A program made the position numbers and the translations under genes. 64,000 nt of DNA from Parachlorella kessleri (Eukaryota; Chlorophyta; Trebouxiophyceae; Chlorellales; Chlorellaceae): contig BBXU01002262.1 in the NCBI GenBank assembly GCA_001598975.1, forward strand, positions 40,170 through 104,169, given 5' to 3'. Positions 45,403 to 58,548 of this stretch are shown here, one piece after another. Numbering within the stretch: the stretch's first letter is position 1; each line of letters opens with the position of its first letter. The notes below the pieces were generated by a model that was not told the DNA's origin, did not search any database, and saw only the letters and a program-made list of their open reading frames with translations.

Positions 45403-47137
45403 GTGAGTGCCTTTCCTGCCTGCATGCATTGCGCAAGCTGGGTCAATTTAGGGAACACACAAGCGCCAGTGGTAAGTGCAAGGTAGCTCCAGAGCTGGCG
45501 ACATCACCAATTCCCTGGGCCGCGAGCTGACCAGCAACCCCATGCACCTTGAGGATGATGGGCTGCTGCGTGCTGCAGTCATACTGTGCCTCTGGGCGCC
45601 CCTATGCCTGGGGCTAGATGGAAGGCTTATGCACTATGGCAGGGGATGCGAGCATTGTTCGTGCATGCAGGGCCGAAGCTCTCTCCACGACAAACCGCCT
45701 TTCAGCTGTTTGAACCTTGACTGGCGGATAGTCAGGTTTGCACCTAAAGAGGGGATCCATGTACGGCGAAGTGTCACAAGAGCGTCACTGATATTGCGAG
45801 AGCTCAGAATACTGTGTCCGGTGGGTACTTTCATGACGGATCCCTGGGCCGGTCTCCTTTGGGTTGTCTTCAACGTGTTCACGAGTTAGATAGAGATAGA
45901 TATTTGCCTGCAAGTGTTTTAAGCCCTTGTGCTAGCGCATGGCTGCATCTGAGTGAAACTTTTGAAAGAATCTGTGGACCTGGTTTATATTCAGGAGAGG
46001 AGCTGCAAGTGATGTACTCTGGTTGAGCCAATTTTCCTTGCCGATGTTTTTGCGTGGCTGGGCTCAAGTGTGAGACTGTGGGCTGCTGAGCCACTGCTTG
46101 TTTTTGGGGTCTAGCCATGTTGGTATTCCGGCTTCCTCAAAAAGCCGGCAAAAGTCGGCTATTTCATCTGATGAAGTGTGTTTCGGGACTGGGCTTAGTT
46201 TTCCACCGGTGGGAACTGCGGAAACTCTTGCTTTGTACCATCCATCAAGTTTTGGATATAGTTTTGCCTGACCTCGGGTGCCTGACGGCCTGACGTGGAG
46301 CGCTTAGGTTGTGCATGCATTTTTGTTTGGGAGAGTCCCTTTCAATGCATTGCATTGCCTTGCATCTGATGTTTCACTGCAAAGTAGCGGCATCTTTACT
46401 TTCCTGCTTCATTGCTGCCAACAGCTTCCTTCTTGCTGGGGGAGGTGAGTCCCTTTCTGCTGGGGGTCCATGGTTTTCCTGGCTTGTCTGCACACCTGAA
46501 GTAACTTCTGCTTTCCTCTGCCACTACTGCAATGACTCTGTAGCTGTCTCCCGCCTGCTTTCTTGCACTTAGGGTTTGTAGCTTGCCTACCAGGAGACTT
46601 GTACGCATGCTACTTGAGTACAAGCATACCCATTGAACGGTTATCAACGGGCTCAGAAGCCCCTCTTTCGCAACCCATGTGTTAACTCCGGCCAGACCTT
46701 ACCGCGATGACATGAAACCACACCACCGACCGCTAATGCGTTTTTGTTCAATACTCCTATAGATATCAAGTCCAAACACACGAGCTCGACGAATTTCAAC
46801 CAAAAACACGAAAAGAAACTCACTTGGCTCAAAGGCCCAGAGCATCCCTGGCATCAAGCGCGTCGCACAGTCCACCCTTACCTCTCCTCTGTGCGCTCTG
46901 ATGGCCACAACCAACAAGCAAGCCGCACAGACATCTGCAACCGGTCCAGCTACTGTGCTCCCTTGCGGCCCGACCCGCCCAACTTCCCTCCCTCCCTAGT
47001 GCAGCCCTCCCGCCTGAACCCTAGCACATCACCAACCATGCCCTCAAAAGCCACCGGAGCAGCCCCATTGCCTACCTAGCAAACCAAGTACGCCCAAGTA
47101 CAGCAGCTCAACAGCAAAACGAACACAAAACATCGCC
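45403..47137. other. 1.7 kb without a supported gene
   Basis: A GTGAGT donor-like site directly follows the orphan's TAG stop. An open frame without ATG runs 45476-45889 (contains ITNSLGRELTSNPMHLEDDG) and could be an alternative 3' exon, but no join is convincing. A small hairpin, AGCCGGCAAAAGTCGGCT, is near 46143-46160. The last few hundred bases are likely the SAS10 3' UTR. Confidence 0.4.
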
Positions 47138-50100
47138 CTAGAACCTGACGGATTTGGACACGCGCGCCTTGATACCGGTCTGCTCGCCGCCATACCCGCC
47201 GCCGCCGCCTGCGCGCACCTCCTGCACCTGGCCCTTGCGCGCCACGCTGGCCTTGGCAAACTTCATCCTGCAGCCAACACAATGAAGAACAGGAAGGTCA
47301 CAAGGCATCGCATGGGAGAGCCAAGGCCGAACTGCAGGTAGCCGTTTCTGGAGATCGCGGGAGCAGCCCCAAAGGTGGGGCAACCACCACACCAAAAGCC
47401 TAGTGAAAGCCTAGCCACCTCACCGCATACCTGTGGCCCAGGCTCCCAGCAGGAATATCGATAAATGACAAAAAGAGTGCAGCCACTGGAGCACCACAGC
47501 TCAACGCGCGATCTTGCCCTGCCCACCTGTTCTTCTTGCGTGGGTTCTTGATATCCTTCCTGCGGTGCGGCGTGAGGCCGCGGTTCTTCTCAATGTCTGC
47601 GATGGCAGCCAGTACGGTGGTCGGCATTTAAGCGGTTGAAAGGCACCCCTTTGGTAAGAACCATTGGGCGCCGGAAGCATGGGTCAGCCAAGGCATGGCA
47701 GGTGTCTGTCAGCCTGGGGGACCTGGAGGACCTCTAAACAACCCCCCCCCCCCCCCCCCTCCCCTCCCTGCCAGACGTTAATAGCAGTACCTGCAATATC
47801 TGTCTGTCTCCCAGTGCCTGGAACGCAACAAGGGACACCACAAGATAGTGGCGCAGCCAGCGCACACATGGAGCAGGGACCGCAACTGGGCATCAGGGCA
47901 CCCACCGACTGCAATCCCAAACAAGCACGCCCGCGTGCCTGCAAACCCCGCACCCATCCCAGGATGCAGCGGCGGCTCTGAGAGCGCACCCAGCACATGC
48001 GCTACTACCAGCGCCTGGCTACCCCCTCAGTGACACAGTCACCAAACTATAGCCAGTCCGCATGCGGCAGCCACCCCTCCCTCACACCTCGTGTGATCTT
48101 GCGCGCGTCAGTGGTGGTGGGGTCCGCCACCGGCGGCAGCGTCTCCGGGTATTTGTACGCCTCCTTGCGCTTCTGCTTCTTCGCTGCCGCCGCCTCCCGC
48201 GCCGCGGTGTACACCTCGTCATCCACCGCTGCACCGCCAGCGCCGCCCTGCTGCTGCTGCCGCCGCCGCTTGCCGCCGCCGCCGCCCAGCGCCAGGTCAT
48301 CGTTGCCGTCGTCCAGGTCGTCGCTGAAGGGGCCGGCCTGCCGGTCAGCCAAAATGCAGGGTTTTGGCAGGGTGCATGCTACCCATACTTTAAAGGAGCA
48401 CATGGTAGGGTTTTGCCTCGGCCCCATGCGGCCAACCCCTACCAAAGGCTCGCACGCACGGAGCTCAGGATATGCCATCTGGTGACGCGCCACTGAGCAA
48501 TGACACAACTGCTTGGCTTCAGTGAGTCACATACCTGTGGCCCAACCGGCCACACGATGCTCTGCCCACCTAACACGCTGTGCCCTACCCGTGGTCTGAC
48601 CCCGGTCCTCCCACGTCATTGGCGACCCCACGTTCACCACCTCCGTTGTTGCCACACTCCCCCTTGCACAGGGCTCACCTGCAGCCCATGCTTGGCCCGC
48701 ACCGAGTCGAACTTGGCACGGCGCTCATGGAGTGCCTCACGCTGCGGCAGGTCCGCGTCGCCCGACCGCCCCTTCTTTGCTGCCGCCGCGGCCGCCAGGT
48801 CCACGCCAAACTTCTGGGAGAGCCGGTGCCGGCCAAACCCGCCGCCCAGCTCGTCTGCAGGTGCAGTCGGCAGGCAGGAAAGCGAGGTAGGGAGGCCGCG
48901 CGATGTGGTGTTGGGGGTGAGAGGCAGCAACGCGTTGCCTTCATGGCTGGGAGGATGGTGCAGGGAATGCAAGACCAAAGTCCTCCAAGGTGCCACAGGT
49001 GACAGCAGAGATGGCAACTGATAGCCTGCTATGGGAAACTGTGAGAGCATTATGAGAGCGAAAGGCTGTGACAGGCAAGCACCCTAACTTCGGTCGATGC
49101 CCACGCAGCTTGGCGCCGCGTCAGTTAACCCCAAGCTTGGCTCCCAGCCGGTCCAGTGCAACCCCCGCCCCGGCCCCGCTCCCCACCCCTCCCCTCACGC
49201 CCCACCCACCTGCCCCACCCTCGCCCGCCAGGTCAGCAATGTCGTCCGCAAAGTCGTCCAGCAGGGCGCGGCCCGCCAGGCCCTCCCGCCGCTGCGCCTT
49301 GAGCCGCTTGCGCTCATCGCGGCTCAGCGGCACACGCACCTGCGGCCGTCAGTTGGGAGGCGCTGTGCATGCTGAGGTGCGGCGGCAGCTGCCATCCAGC
49401 AGAGACAGTAGGAGCTGTAGATCGTGGCTGCTGGCAAGCCAGGCATAACATCACACTGAACCACTCGCCTTGAGCTCAGCAGGCCAGCCAGGCAGGAGAT
49501 GTCCCTCCTGTGAATGCAGTGCACATCGTCCCACACTTCGTCCCGTTGCTGAGCGTCCCTCCACCCACCCACACCCCCCACCCCTTTCCCGCCACCACCA
49601 TTCCACACCCCCACCCACCATGAGCTCCTCCTCGACCTCGTCCCGCTCCTGCAGCCTGTGCCGCGCGCGTATGGCCTCCGCTGTGTCCATCCCCGCCACC
49701 GCCCCCAGCCGCTGCTCCTCGGGGGCGCCAGCCAGCTCCCGGGCCAGCTCTTGCACCTGCAAGCAGGCAGCCAAAGTGACAAGCAGTGAGGCGACTGGTT
49801 ACAGCTGTTACTGGCACCCGGGCCGGGCCGTCACACGTCCTGCCGGGGGGAGCTACTCAGACTTGACAGGCAGGGAGAGAAGCAAACGGTGCATGGCAGC
49901 CCCGGTGGCATACAACATTTTAAAGACAGGGGCAAACTCACCAGGCACCGGGCGCCGTGCCCGTGCACAGGGGTGGGTGGGAAATGGGATGAGGCCCGCC
50001 ATCCGACACCCAGCCCTGGCGCAATTGCATCCCCTCGCCCCGCGCACCACCACACACACACCCCTGGTCCTCCACTATCCGGTAGCTCTGCACACCACAC

Positions 50101-53100
50101 ACGCCACAGTCCTCCCGCCACCCTGCCCCCGCCCCAGCAACCCCTCACCAGCTCGCTGCGTGCCGCCTTGCGCGCCGCCTGCCGCTGCTGCCGCTGCTCC
50201 CTGGCGTACCGCCTGCCCTCCTCCACGTCCACGTCCTCCATGGACACGGGGTTGAGCCGGGGGGGCCGGTACACGCCGCCCGCATCGCCCGCGGCCCCGC
50301 CCTCCTCTGCACCCAGAGCAGGCAAAGAGATGTGTGAAGTAGCCCCTCCGTGATCCTAGCATAATTGCCGGAGCCAGCAGCAGCAACCAAGGCTGCCAGC
50401 AGCGGTGGTGACTAGGCGGCCACAGATAAATACTTTCCCAGCCACCCTCGTTGATCCATGGTCCCAGCAGAGCACAGCTGCTACCTCCCATCAGGACAGA
50501 CGGGGCTTGCAGCCCATCAGGCCCCCCTACAACTCCGCCTCTTCCACTTCGTCAAGCACACACACCAATGTCCGCCAGTGCACCGGGGCCTCATCCCTCA
50601 AACTAACCATAACCACCACAACATAGATGCTTCACATCCAAAGGCAACACACCTTGCAGCTGCACCTTGGCCACCAGCGCTCCTAGCGGGTTCCGTCAAA
50701 TATGTTTCCATATTGATTCTAAATATACATGCTTAACAACCGGAGTCAACGCACCTGGCAGCTGCACCTTGGCCACCAGCGCGTCGGGGCGGGGCCCATA
50801 TCTGAGAGGGTCCTCCGCCGCCGCCGCCGCCGCCCCGCCCTCCGCCGCCGGCGCCGCCTGGGCGCCTGCTGTGCCTGCTGCTTGTGCTGCTGCCAGGAGC
50901 TTCTCCACCTGGTAGTGCAGCTTCTTGTCGATGGGCCGGATCTTCTCCTGCGGCAGGGAGGGCAGGGGGGGCCGGGGCCGGCCCGTGTTAGGAGGCAAAC
51001 CAGCCGGCAATGGCTCTCTGGGTGTCCCGCTGTCAGCAGTGCTGGACCAGGCACCTGCACAACCGCAGACGCCAGGCATAGGCGTGGAATCACGGCATGG
51101 TCCCTCATCTGCCGCCACTCCCGTCACACATTCGTAGCACCGCATCTGCCTCAAAAGAAGGCGAGGAGTACTCATGCTTGTGTTTGTGGTGCATGGGTGG
51201 GTATAGAGGGGGGGGGTCCGATCTAGTTGTATCTGAACTGCACTTACCAGGTACGCTCGTATCTCCACCAGGCGTGCAATGACGGGGTGGTCCCTGATGG
51301 GCCGCCCCTCCGCCTTGAGCAGCAGGTAGAAGACGATGGAGGTGCAGTAGTGCAGCAGCAGCAGGTGCTTGGCCTCCAGGTAGCTCACCCCCTCCGCGGT
51401 GGCCAGCTGCCCCTCCCGAACCTGGAACAAGGAGCGGGACAGGGGGAGGAGTGCGGTGGGAGGGGGGTAGCCTGGCTCGCGGCAGTGCTTTGTGAGACCC
51501 CGGGTCCACTTACAGTTTGCCGGGTGGCCTCGCCCAGACGCAGACTGCTGCCCGTTAGGCTTTCCCTACCCTCCTCAGCCGCTTTCACGCCAACTGAGCA
51601 TGTCCCCGCGCTGCCCGCCCAGCGCACAGTACAAAGGGGGCGCCAAGCAAAGGAGCACTTGGTACACCACGTTCAACACCGGGCCCACCCTGGACCAAAG
51701 GCCTGCCAGGCAAGCTTGCTTGCTCCCCCTCGAGCTAGCACAGCGCCACACTCTTCACGGACCTGTGATGTGTTTCCATGGAAACTTAGGTTACACTTTT
51801 AGGTCTGCATATCTGGTGTGTACTGTATGTAAATCTCTCCTGCCTGGTCCGGGCTCTCCCACCCCTCACGCTAGTTCCGCGCTCCCTCCCCACAAGGCCT
51901 GAACAATACTCTGCCAAGCTCCGCACAGAGCGCACCTCCTTGAGCAGCGGCCCCACCCGCGACCTGACCTCCGCCAGGCAGCCGCGAAGCTCGCCCAGCA
52001 GGGCCAGCAGCTCGGGCGCGTCGCGCAGAGCAGCCGCAGCGCGCTCCTCGGCGCTCAGCGCGCCCACCTCCTTGCCCACGCGCTCCACCTCCATCCCATT
52101 GCCCGCCTGCACAGGGTATCCATGGCTGGTAGATACCAAGGGACCCAAAGTACAGCGGGACTGTACATTGTACAAGGCGGATGGGTTAAAGTTGTGTTGC
52201 AAGCCAGGCCCCGCCCCACTCCCCACCTGATGTAGCCTGCATGCCACAGCCCGCTGCAGGCAGGAAGCACAGGTTACAACTCCATATCATGATAGATCCC
52301 CTAACCCCCCCTTCCTCCCACCTCCTGCCTCAACTCACCAGCGCTGCAGCAGCCCCAAGCGTGGGCTCCTCCCCTCCCGCGCCCTCCTCCTCGCTGCTGC
52401 CCTCCTCCTCCTCCCCGTCACCCCCCTCCTCCACGCCAAAGTCCTCGGCCCGCAGGCCCTCTGCCGCCTCCCGCTGCAGCCTCAGCGCCTCCTCCTCCTC
52501 CTCCTTCAGGGCCTCCTCATCGTCGCTGCCCTGCACCCCCGCCAATCCATCAAACAATCGATTCGTTTCCCACAGCTACAGACAGAGCATGTGCCGCAGA
52601 TGCACCCCGGCCAGCACCAGCACTGGTCCCTGTGGTCCTGGCGGCCCTCCGTGGAAAGAACATCATCAGGCTCAGAAAAATCATGGGGTGCTTCGTGCTC
52701 AGCTTTCACCCAGAGCTGACTGCGTGCTCGGCAGACACACAGGAGCGCACGCCAGTTTGATGCTCAGCCCAGCTGTGCCCCCACAGCCCAGAGTGGCAGC
52801 ACACCCCCACATCACCATTGCGGCCACTTGATACGCCGCATGTAGGACTCCGTATTGTGACCCCGCAGCTCCGCACCGACCTCGAGGTCAATGTTGTCTG
52901 CATCGTAGTAGGCACGCTTCTTCTTGCCCCACAGCTTCTCCCGGAGCCTCGCCTCCTCCTCGTCTCCTTCATCGTCATCCTCCCCCTCCCCCTGGGCAAT
53001 CCTCAGCTTGGCACCCAGAGCCTTGGCCGTCTTGGTGACTGCACACATATGCAGTGCAGTAGGCTGCTAGTGCAACTGATAGCCGCATTGTTCCTTTTTA

Positions 53101-53705
53101 ACACAGCAGCCGGGCAACCCACTCCGACTTGTTGTCCAAGCCGACTTGCCCCAGCTCTCCAGCACAGCCTATTTGCTGGTCTGAACTCCCCATCAGCCCA
53201 CTGCTGTCATATGTAAGGAAGTTTGCGAAGAGAGCGCGCTCTCAAGTGGGCTGCAGGAGGGACCCATGAAGAGCGAACCCTTAACGCCACCTCCACTCAC
53301 GTTTACCAAGCCTGGTATCTCTTTCCTCCTCCTCGTCGCTGTCTTCCTCCTCCTCGTCGCTGATGTCGTACACAGCCTGTACAGACAGCCCAGCCAGGCT
53401 CTTGCGTAGTCACACACACGCCCTTGCAACTGACAGAGCACCGTGGTACAGGTACTTGCAGCCACTTTGCTCCCAGCTCCTCGCATCCAAGTCTCTCCAC
53501 ACTCCACCACCGTAGCCGTTCCCACCTCCTCGTCCAGCGAGTCTTCATCAAGTTCATCGTCAGACACGTTCAGGGACAGCTTGTCCTTGCGCTTGTGGAA
53601 CTTCTCAACCTCATCCTCCATGTCTGAGGGCAGTTCCTCGACAGGAACATTCTTGCCCTGAAGACCTTTTTTCCCAACCTGCCCACGTTGCTTCGTGCGT
53701 GCCAT
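47138..53705 (-). CDS. SAS10: SAS10/UTP3, U3 small-subunit processome protein
   Basis: About 14 minus-strand exons encode the whole family profile. Exon 1 (53705-53526) has MARTKQRGQVGKKG, DMEDEVEKFHKRKDKLSLNV and an acidic stretch. Then AVYDISDEEEEDSDEEEERD (about 53300-53376), KLWGKKKRAYYDADNIDLE (about 52845-53040), acidic repeats (52345-52550), the SAS10 N-domain ELLALLGELRGCLAEVRSRV (51935-52106), GVSYLEAKHLLLLHYCTSIV and LKAEGRPIRDHPVIARLVEI (51250-51425), EKIRPIDKKLHYQVEKLL (50755-50955), YRPPRLNPVSMEDVDVEEGR (50150-50305), SRDERKRLKAQRREGL (about 49225-49337), and the C-terminal SAS10 domain: EKNRGLTPHRRKDIKNPRKK (47527-47613) then SVARKGQVQEVR and TGIKARVSKSVRF, stop TAG at 47138-47140. 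It is a U3 snoRNP factor for 18S rRNA processing, nucleolar; the plant homologue is THALLO. Head-to-head with S6K. Confidence 0.92.
47741..47763. repeat. Poly-C tract in a SAS10 intron
   Basis: About 20 C in an almost pure run, with more C/T following. Slippage-prone; a comparable C-rich run lies near 23207-23229. Confidence 0.7.
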
Positions 53706-54122
53706 GCTCACTGCCCGCAATGCATGCGCCAGTCAGCAGCGGCTCACTGCAACCTGGACAGCGGATTATTCGTCTGTCTTCCTCTCACATATTAGAACGC
53801 ATCACATTGCACTATTTTTACGTCCCGCCCTGGTTTTGCCTTAGCACTCTCAGCACGACAAACTTGTCGCTCAGTTCCCCCTCTGCGAGCCAATACAGCT
53901 GTGTCTTCCCGCAACTTGTCTAGGAACTGTGATTACATTACAGTTGACCTGTTCACGGCATGCCTGTTTGCATGTGTATTATCATGTGCAGCCCAGCTTG
54001 AAAAAGCCCAGTGGCAGGCTAGCTCAATTTATAAAGGCAGGTTATTGGAGCTGCAGAACCGTAGGTTCGTGTAGAGCAGCCCCGAGTCAAGTCCCCAGCC
54101 TCGATCAGTCTATTACGGAACG
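53706..54122. promoter_or_regulatory. Bidirectional promoter, SAS10/UTP3 and S6 kinase
   Basis: 417 bases separate the outward start codons. It is AT-richer than the flanking exons. No canonical TATA box or telo-box (AAACCCTAA) was seen. TATTTTTACG is near 53813 and AATTTATAAAGG near 54025, the latter about 95 bases before the S6K ATG and a possible TATA-like element. Confidence 0.5.
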
Positions 54123-57100
54123 ATGCCCCTCAACCCGTTCGCTTCCGAGTGGAGGCCACCGGCACGCATCGAGACGCAGCTGGGCGGGCTGAGCATCAAG
54201 CAGGGCAGCCAGGGCAGCGGCCGCCACGGCAGCAGTAGTGCTCCCCAGAGCATTGCTCCCCCGAGCAATGGCAGCAGGAAGCGAGCGCACAGGCAGCAGC
54301 AGCAACAGCAGCAGCCTGACCAGCAGGCGGCACAGAGCAGCGGCGAGGTGCACGACAGCGAGGAGTTGCAGTTTGAGGATGGCTTTGAGCGACACAGCAG
54401 CACGGCTGGGCGGGACGATGGGTCCGGGGCTTCCACCCCTCGAGCGGTGAGGGAAGCTTGTTACCAGAGGTCTACTGGTAGCAGAATGACAAGAGCAACT
54501 CGCACCTCTTGATGCACCTGGCTGCCATTGCCTGGAAGTGTTGTGAGGGACAGTGGGAAGATGCCCCGTCGAGCAGTCACTGCTCCACTGCCTTCCCTGT
54601 CTGTTCAGTCCAAGGTGCTGCGCTCACCACATGATGTGGCCCACACCAGCTGCATGTTTGCCGCCTCCTTGTTCTCCTTTGGCCCTGAAAGTGTCTGTCG
54701 CTGTGACTGCCGCCTGCAGCTCGTAGGCCCCACCCCGTTGCCCTCTGCCGCCTCCTCGCCTCTCACCGGCGCCCTCCTGCTGGCAGCCACCGAGGGCTCC
54801 GAGCCGGTCAACGGCGGCCGCAGCTGCTTTGGGGGCGGGGGCGCTGGCGCCGACGTCGGCCCCTGCCCACTGGAGGTGGCCGAGACAATCCCCGTGCTGA
54901 GCGTGACCACGCATGCTGCCACCGAGGCGGACCAGCAGGTGGAGGCTACCAGCGGCAAGCGGCGCTACGGGCCCAGCGACTTTGAGCTGCTGCGGGTGGT
55001 GGGGCAGGGGGCGTTTGGCAAGGTGGGTGGGTGGCGGGGGGCGGCTGGTGGGTGGGGGGCTAGGTTGGTGGGAGCAGCGGGGCGTGGCCCCTGGGTAGAG
55101 CTTTAGGGGATGCTCTTGGAGGGGTGGCTGGCATGTATGGTATTGCAGCGTGTGACGTGCGTGCGTGTCGCTCCGCTGGTGGCGCAAAGTGCCCGTTGGC
55201 TCGCCGGTTGGGTTCACCACAGGCTAAGTGGCCGTCCTTGTTGTTCCAACTCATGTGCCGGTGCTCCTTGGCGTGCAGGTGTTTCAAGTGCGCAAGCGGG
55301 ACACGGGAGAAATCTTCGCAATGAAGGTGCGCCTGCCCCGCGGGGTCAGCTGGCAGCAGATTGCACACCCAGCAGGCGCACCTGCCCAGCCTGCACATGG
55401 GAAAGTTTTCTCGCCGTCCCATGGGACATATTTCACAAAGCCAGACCCTGGCCACCCTGTGTCCACCTGGTGGAGCCAGCCAACCTCCACTCCTCCTGGA
55501 GGCGCTATCTAGTTTGGCCACTTGTTCCATGATCAATTTAGGTTTAAATTCAAATGAGCTCCTCGCAATGTTTCAGCCTCCTGCCCTGCCGTGCTGCTGC
55601 TGCTGCTGCCGCAGGTGATGCGCAAGGCGCGCATCGTGGAGAAGGACCACGGCGACTATGTGAAGGCCGAGAGGGACATCCTCACCTCGGTGCTGCACCC
55701 ATACATTGTCACGCTGCGCTACTCCTTCCAGGTAGGGAGCTGCACAGTGTGCTGTGCGACCAGCTGCGCAGGTACATATTCCGCTGGGCTATGTTCTGTG
55801 TATGGCCGGCCCGCATCTTTGCACTGTGGTTTGCTGCAGGAGCAGCGCTTGGCGGGCCAACTCCCACCACACGCCCATACCCCCCATCGAACATCCCCCA
55901 ACATTTCCCCTGACCATGGAACCCCACAAGCCTCTACCTGTACTGGGCTCGTCCGCACACTCCGACACTGGCAGCAAGCTGTCCTCACAGCCCTGCCTAC
56001 CATGCACAGGGTGACCAACTGTGACTGGCAATGCATTGCTGCTGCAGACCCCTCATAAGCTGTACCTAGTCCTCGACTTTATCAACGGCGGCCACCTGTT
56101 CTTTCAGCTGTACCGCCAGGGAACCTTTGACGAGCCCCTAGCCAGGCTGTATGCCGCGGAGATTGTGCTGGCCATTGCCCACCTGCACTCGCTGGGGTTC
56201 GTGCACAGGTGGGTGGGTGGGTGGGCTGCTCACAAAGTGCGAGACAGGGCTAGCGGGTGTCCCACCTGCCTACTGTTGGTTGGGCTGTGGAGCGACGCCT
56301 AGTGCCATGTCACATTGAAGTGGGGACTGGGTCGTAGATGGCATATGGAGTTGCCAGCGAAGGCATGTGCAGGGAGGGTTTGGGCTGCCCTGCAGAGTGT
56401 CGCCAGGCGAGCAGTCACGAGCAATGGAGCCCAGCCCAGCAACTGTGGCGCCCGCCGCCAATGGCCTCCCAGTGCTGGCGCCCCGCCCCGCCGCTGCTGC
56501 AGGGACCTGAAGCCCGAGAATGTGCTGCTGGACTCGGAGGGGCACATCCGCGTGAGCGACTTTGGGCTGGCCAAGGGCAAGATGCAGTCGGAGGAGACGC
56601 GCAGCAACAGCTTCATAGGCACCATGGAGTACATGGTAAGAAAGTTGGGTCTTCTCTGGGCGATGTTGGGTGATGCATGCGACCTCCGCCTGGTGCCATG
56701 GATAGAGGCTGTGGCAGGGTCGGCACGTATGCTCGGCAGCTCTTCAGGAGTACTTGGCCCTGTAGTGTCCCCTACGCTCATCTCGACGGTGGGTATAGTT
56801 GCCTCCCAAGTCTGCTGTGCCGTGCTGTGCTTGCCTGCAGTCCCCCGAGATCATCGCGGGCCGCGGGCACAGCAAGTCCGCCGACTGGTGGAGCGTGGGC
56901 GTGCTGCTGTACGAGATGCTGTGCGGCGTGGCGCCCTTCCGGGCCAAGGGCCGCAACGCGCTCCAGAAGCTGATCACAAACGGCAAGGCCAAGTTCCCAT
57001 GTGAGTGCCCACCCACCTCTCCCTGGCTGATTCCTGGCCTGCAGATATATGTTTTGTTGGAGCGCGCGCGTACCCGCCTGGGGATGCTAGGCAGGCCACT

Positions 57101-58548
57101 CACTCACTGACCTCAGTGAGGCTGTGGAAGTAACGGGATGGGTGGCTGTTAGGGGAGGGGGCCGGGTGTCTGCCTGGGGATAGACTGTGCTCTGGTTGGC
57201 GCTCCATTGGCCATGGGTGCGTGCCTGCCTTGTTCGTCCATCTTTTAGCGGAGGGCTACCCGTGCATTTTCTATCAACCTTCCTCCCTGTCAGGCCCCCG
57301 CGGCATTTCCCCTGGACGCGGGCGGCTTACTACTGCCAGCTCATTCCAACGGAGCCTCTTCCCGGGGCGGCAACTTGCATTGCCGCCTCCCCCAGACAAA
57401 CCTCAGCCCTCCATCTCACACTGCTTTCCCTCTCCACGTGTCATCCTGCAGCGTACCTGAGCACAGAGGCGCTCTCACTGCTGAAGGGCCTCCTGCAGAA
57501 GGACCCATCCAAGCGGCTAGGCTACGGCCCTGGGGGCAGTGCGGAGGTCATGGGGCATGCTTTCTTCCGCCATGTTGACTGGAAGAAGCTGGAGCGGCGA
57601 GAGGTTTGTGTCCTGCTGCTGCTTATGTTCATGAGAAGGGGTGACGGCTTCAATGGAGGTTGTGTTCCCACCCTGTAAGCTGGTGCTCTTGGTTCGACTT
57701 ACTAGACTAGGTGTGCAGGTGCTTGTGCTGTGTGGCAGCTGTTGTTGTGTGGACTTTGGTAGCCCTGCTGCTCCTGCCCTCTGTCGGTCGGGCTCAACTT
57801 TGGTGCAGAAATGAGCTGGATCCCCATACAGTGTTGTTGTCAAGAGGTGCTCAGGCTTTCAGGTGTCCTGGGATTTTCATTCCTGGCTGCTGCCCGCCAT
57901 GTGCAGGTTCCCTCCCCCTTCAAACCTTCCACTGTTGGCGGCAAGGCCAGCATCGAGAACTTTGACAAGCTCTACACAGACTTGCCAGTACAGGTAGGGC
58001 GGCCCGGCGCATGTCTTGTGTGTGTTGTGGAAGTATGGGCCAGGGCAGCCTGCTGTGGCTGGACATTTCTGCAGGTTTGGTTTTGATGCCATGACAGTGC
58101 CGAGCTTGGCATCTTCAGTACTTTACAAGGGTGGCATTGCTGGCCTACAACCCGGCAGCAGATCAATCCGGTGCTCAAATAGTGTTGACAAGTTTGTTGC
58201 AGCCTGTGCGCATCACACCCCCTTGGCGCATGCTCAGCCTCCACCGGCTCGCTCTGCTCCATACTCCAAGCGCCTCGCTCACCGGGAGAGGGTGGTCCCT
58301 TTCCCAAGGTATTCCCAGGGCCCACTGTGTAGCATCCCACTCCGGCCCCCACCCCTGCAAACTTTCTTCGTTTGAAACACCCGCAGGACTCGCCGTGCCC
58401 CACGCCCCGCGACTCGCTGTCCCTGGAGGACGCCATCTTTGAGGGCTTCAGCTACGTGGCACCGTCCTTCCTGGCGGAGGCGGCCGCTGCCGCGGGCGAC
58501 AATGGCACCGAGGCCAGCCTGCACCACATGGCCTCCATCCCCGAGTAG
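54123..58548 (+). CDS. S6K: Ribosomal protein S6 kinase (AGC kinase, TOR pathway)
   Basis: Ten exons close exactly in phase to 585 residues: 54123-54446, 54609-55022, 55279-55326, 55615-55731, 56048-56208, 56503-56635, 56841-57000, 57452-57603, 57907-57993 and 58387-58548. The kinase domain starts [15 protein letters not shown] (glycine loop, about 232-246). The ATP lysine is in IFAMK (262), the catalytic loop is HRDLKPEN (Asp356), DFG is at 374-376, and the activation loop is [13 protein letters not shown] with Ser391, the PDK1 site position. Then [20 protein letters not shown]. The C-terminal extension has [10 protein letters not shown] (turn-motif region) and the hydrophobic motif [10 protein letters not shown] with Ser554, the TOR site position, where animals have FLGFTYVAPS. 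The N-terminal region is disordered and Gln-rich, and includes LQFEDGFE (84-88 FEDGF), a loose match to a TOS motif. S6K phosphorylates ribosomal protein S6 and promotes translation and ribosome synthesis. Shares a promoter region with SAS10. Confidence 0.92.

Noticed and set aside
46143..46160. Hairpin AGCCGGCAAAAGTCGGCT as a terminator or small RNA
   Set aside because: A short isolated inverted repeat in a eukaryotic spacer; no supporting context.
49470..50255. 261-codon plus-strand open frame
   Set aside because: Opposite strand of SAS10 exons and GC-rich introns; composition is Pro/Ser/Arg low complexity with no family features.
50696..51430. 244-codon minus-strand frame taken as one exon
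   Set aside because: It contains real SAS10 exons but also reads through an intron (about 50956-51249) whose translation breaks the family alignment between ARLVEIRAYL and EKIRPIDKK.
54624..55220. 198-codon minus-strand frame over the S6K second exon
   Set aside because: Antisense to the exon that leads into the kinase glycine loop. No independent start context or splice support.
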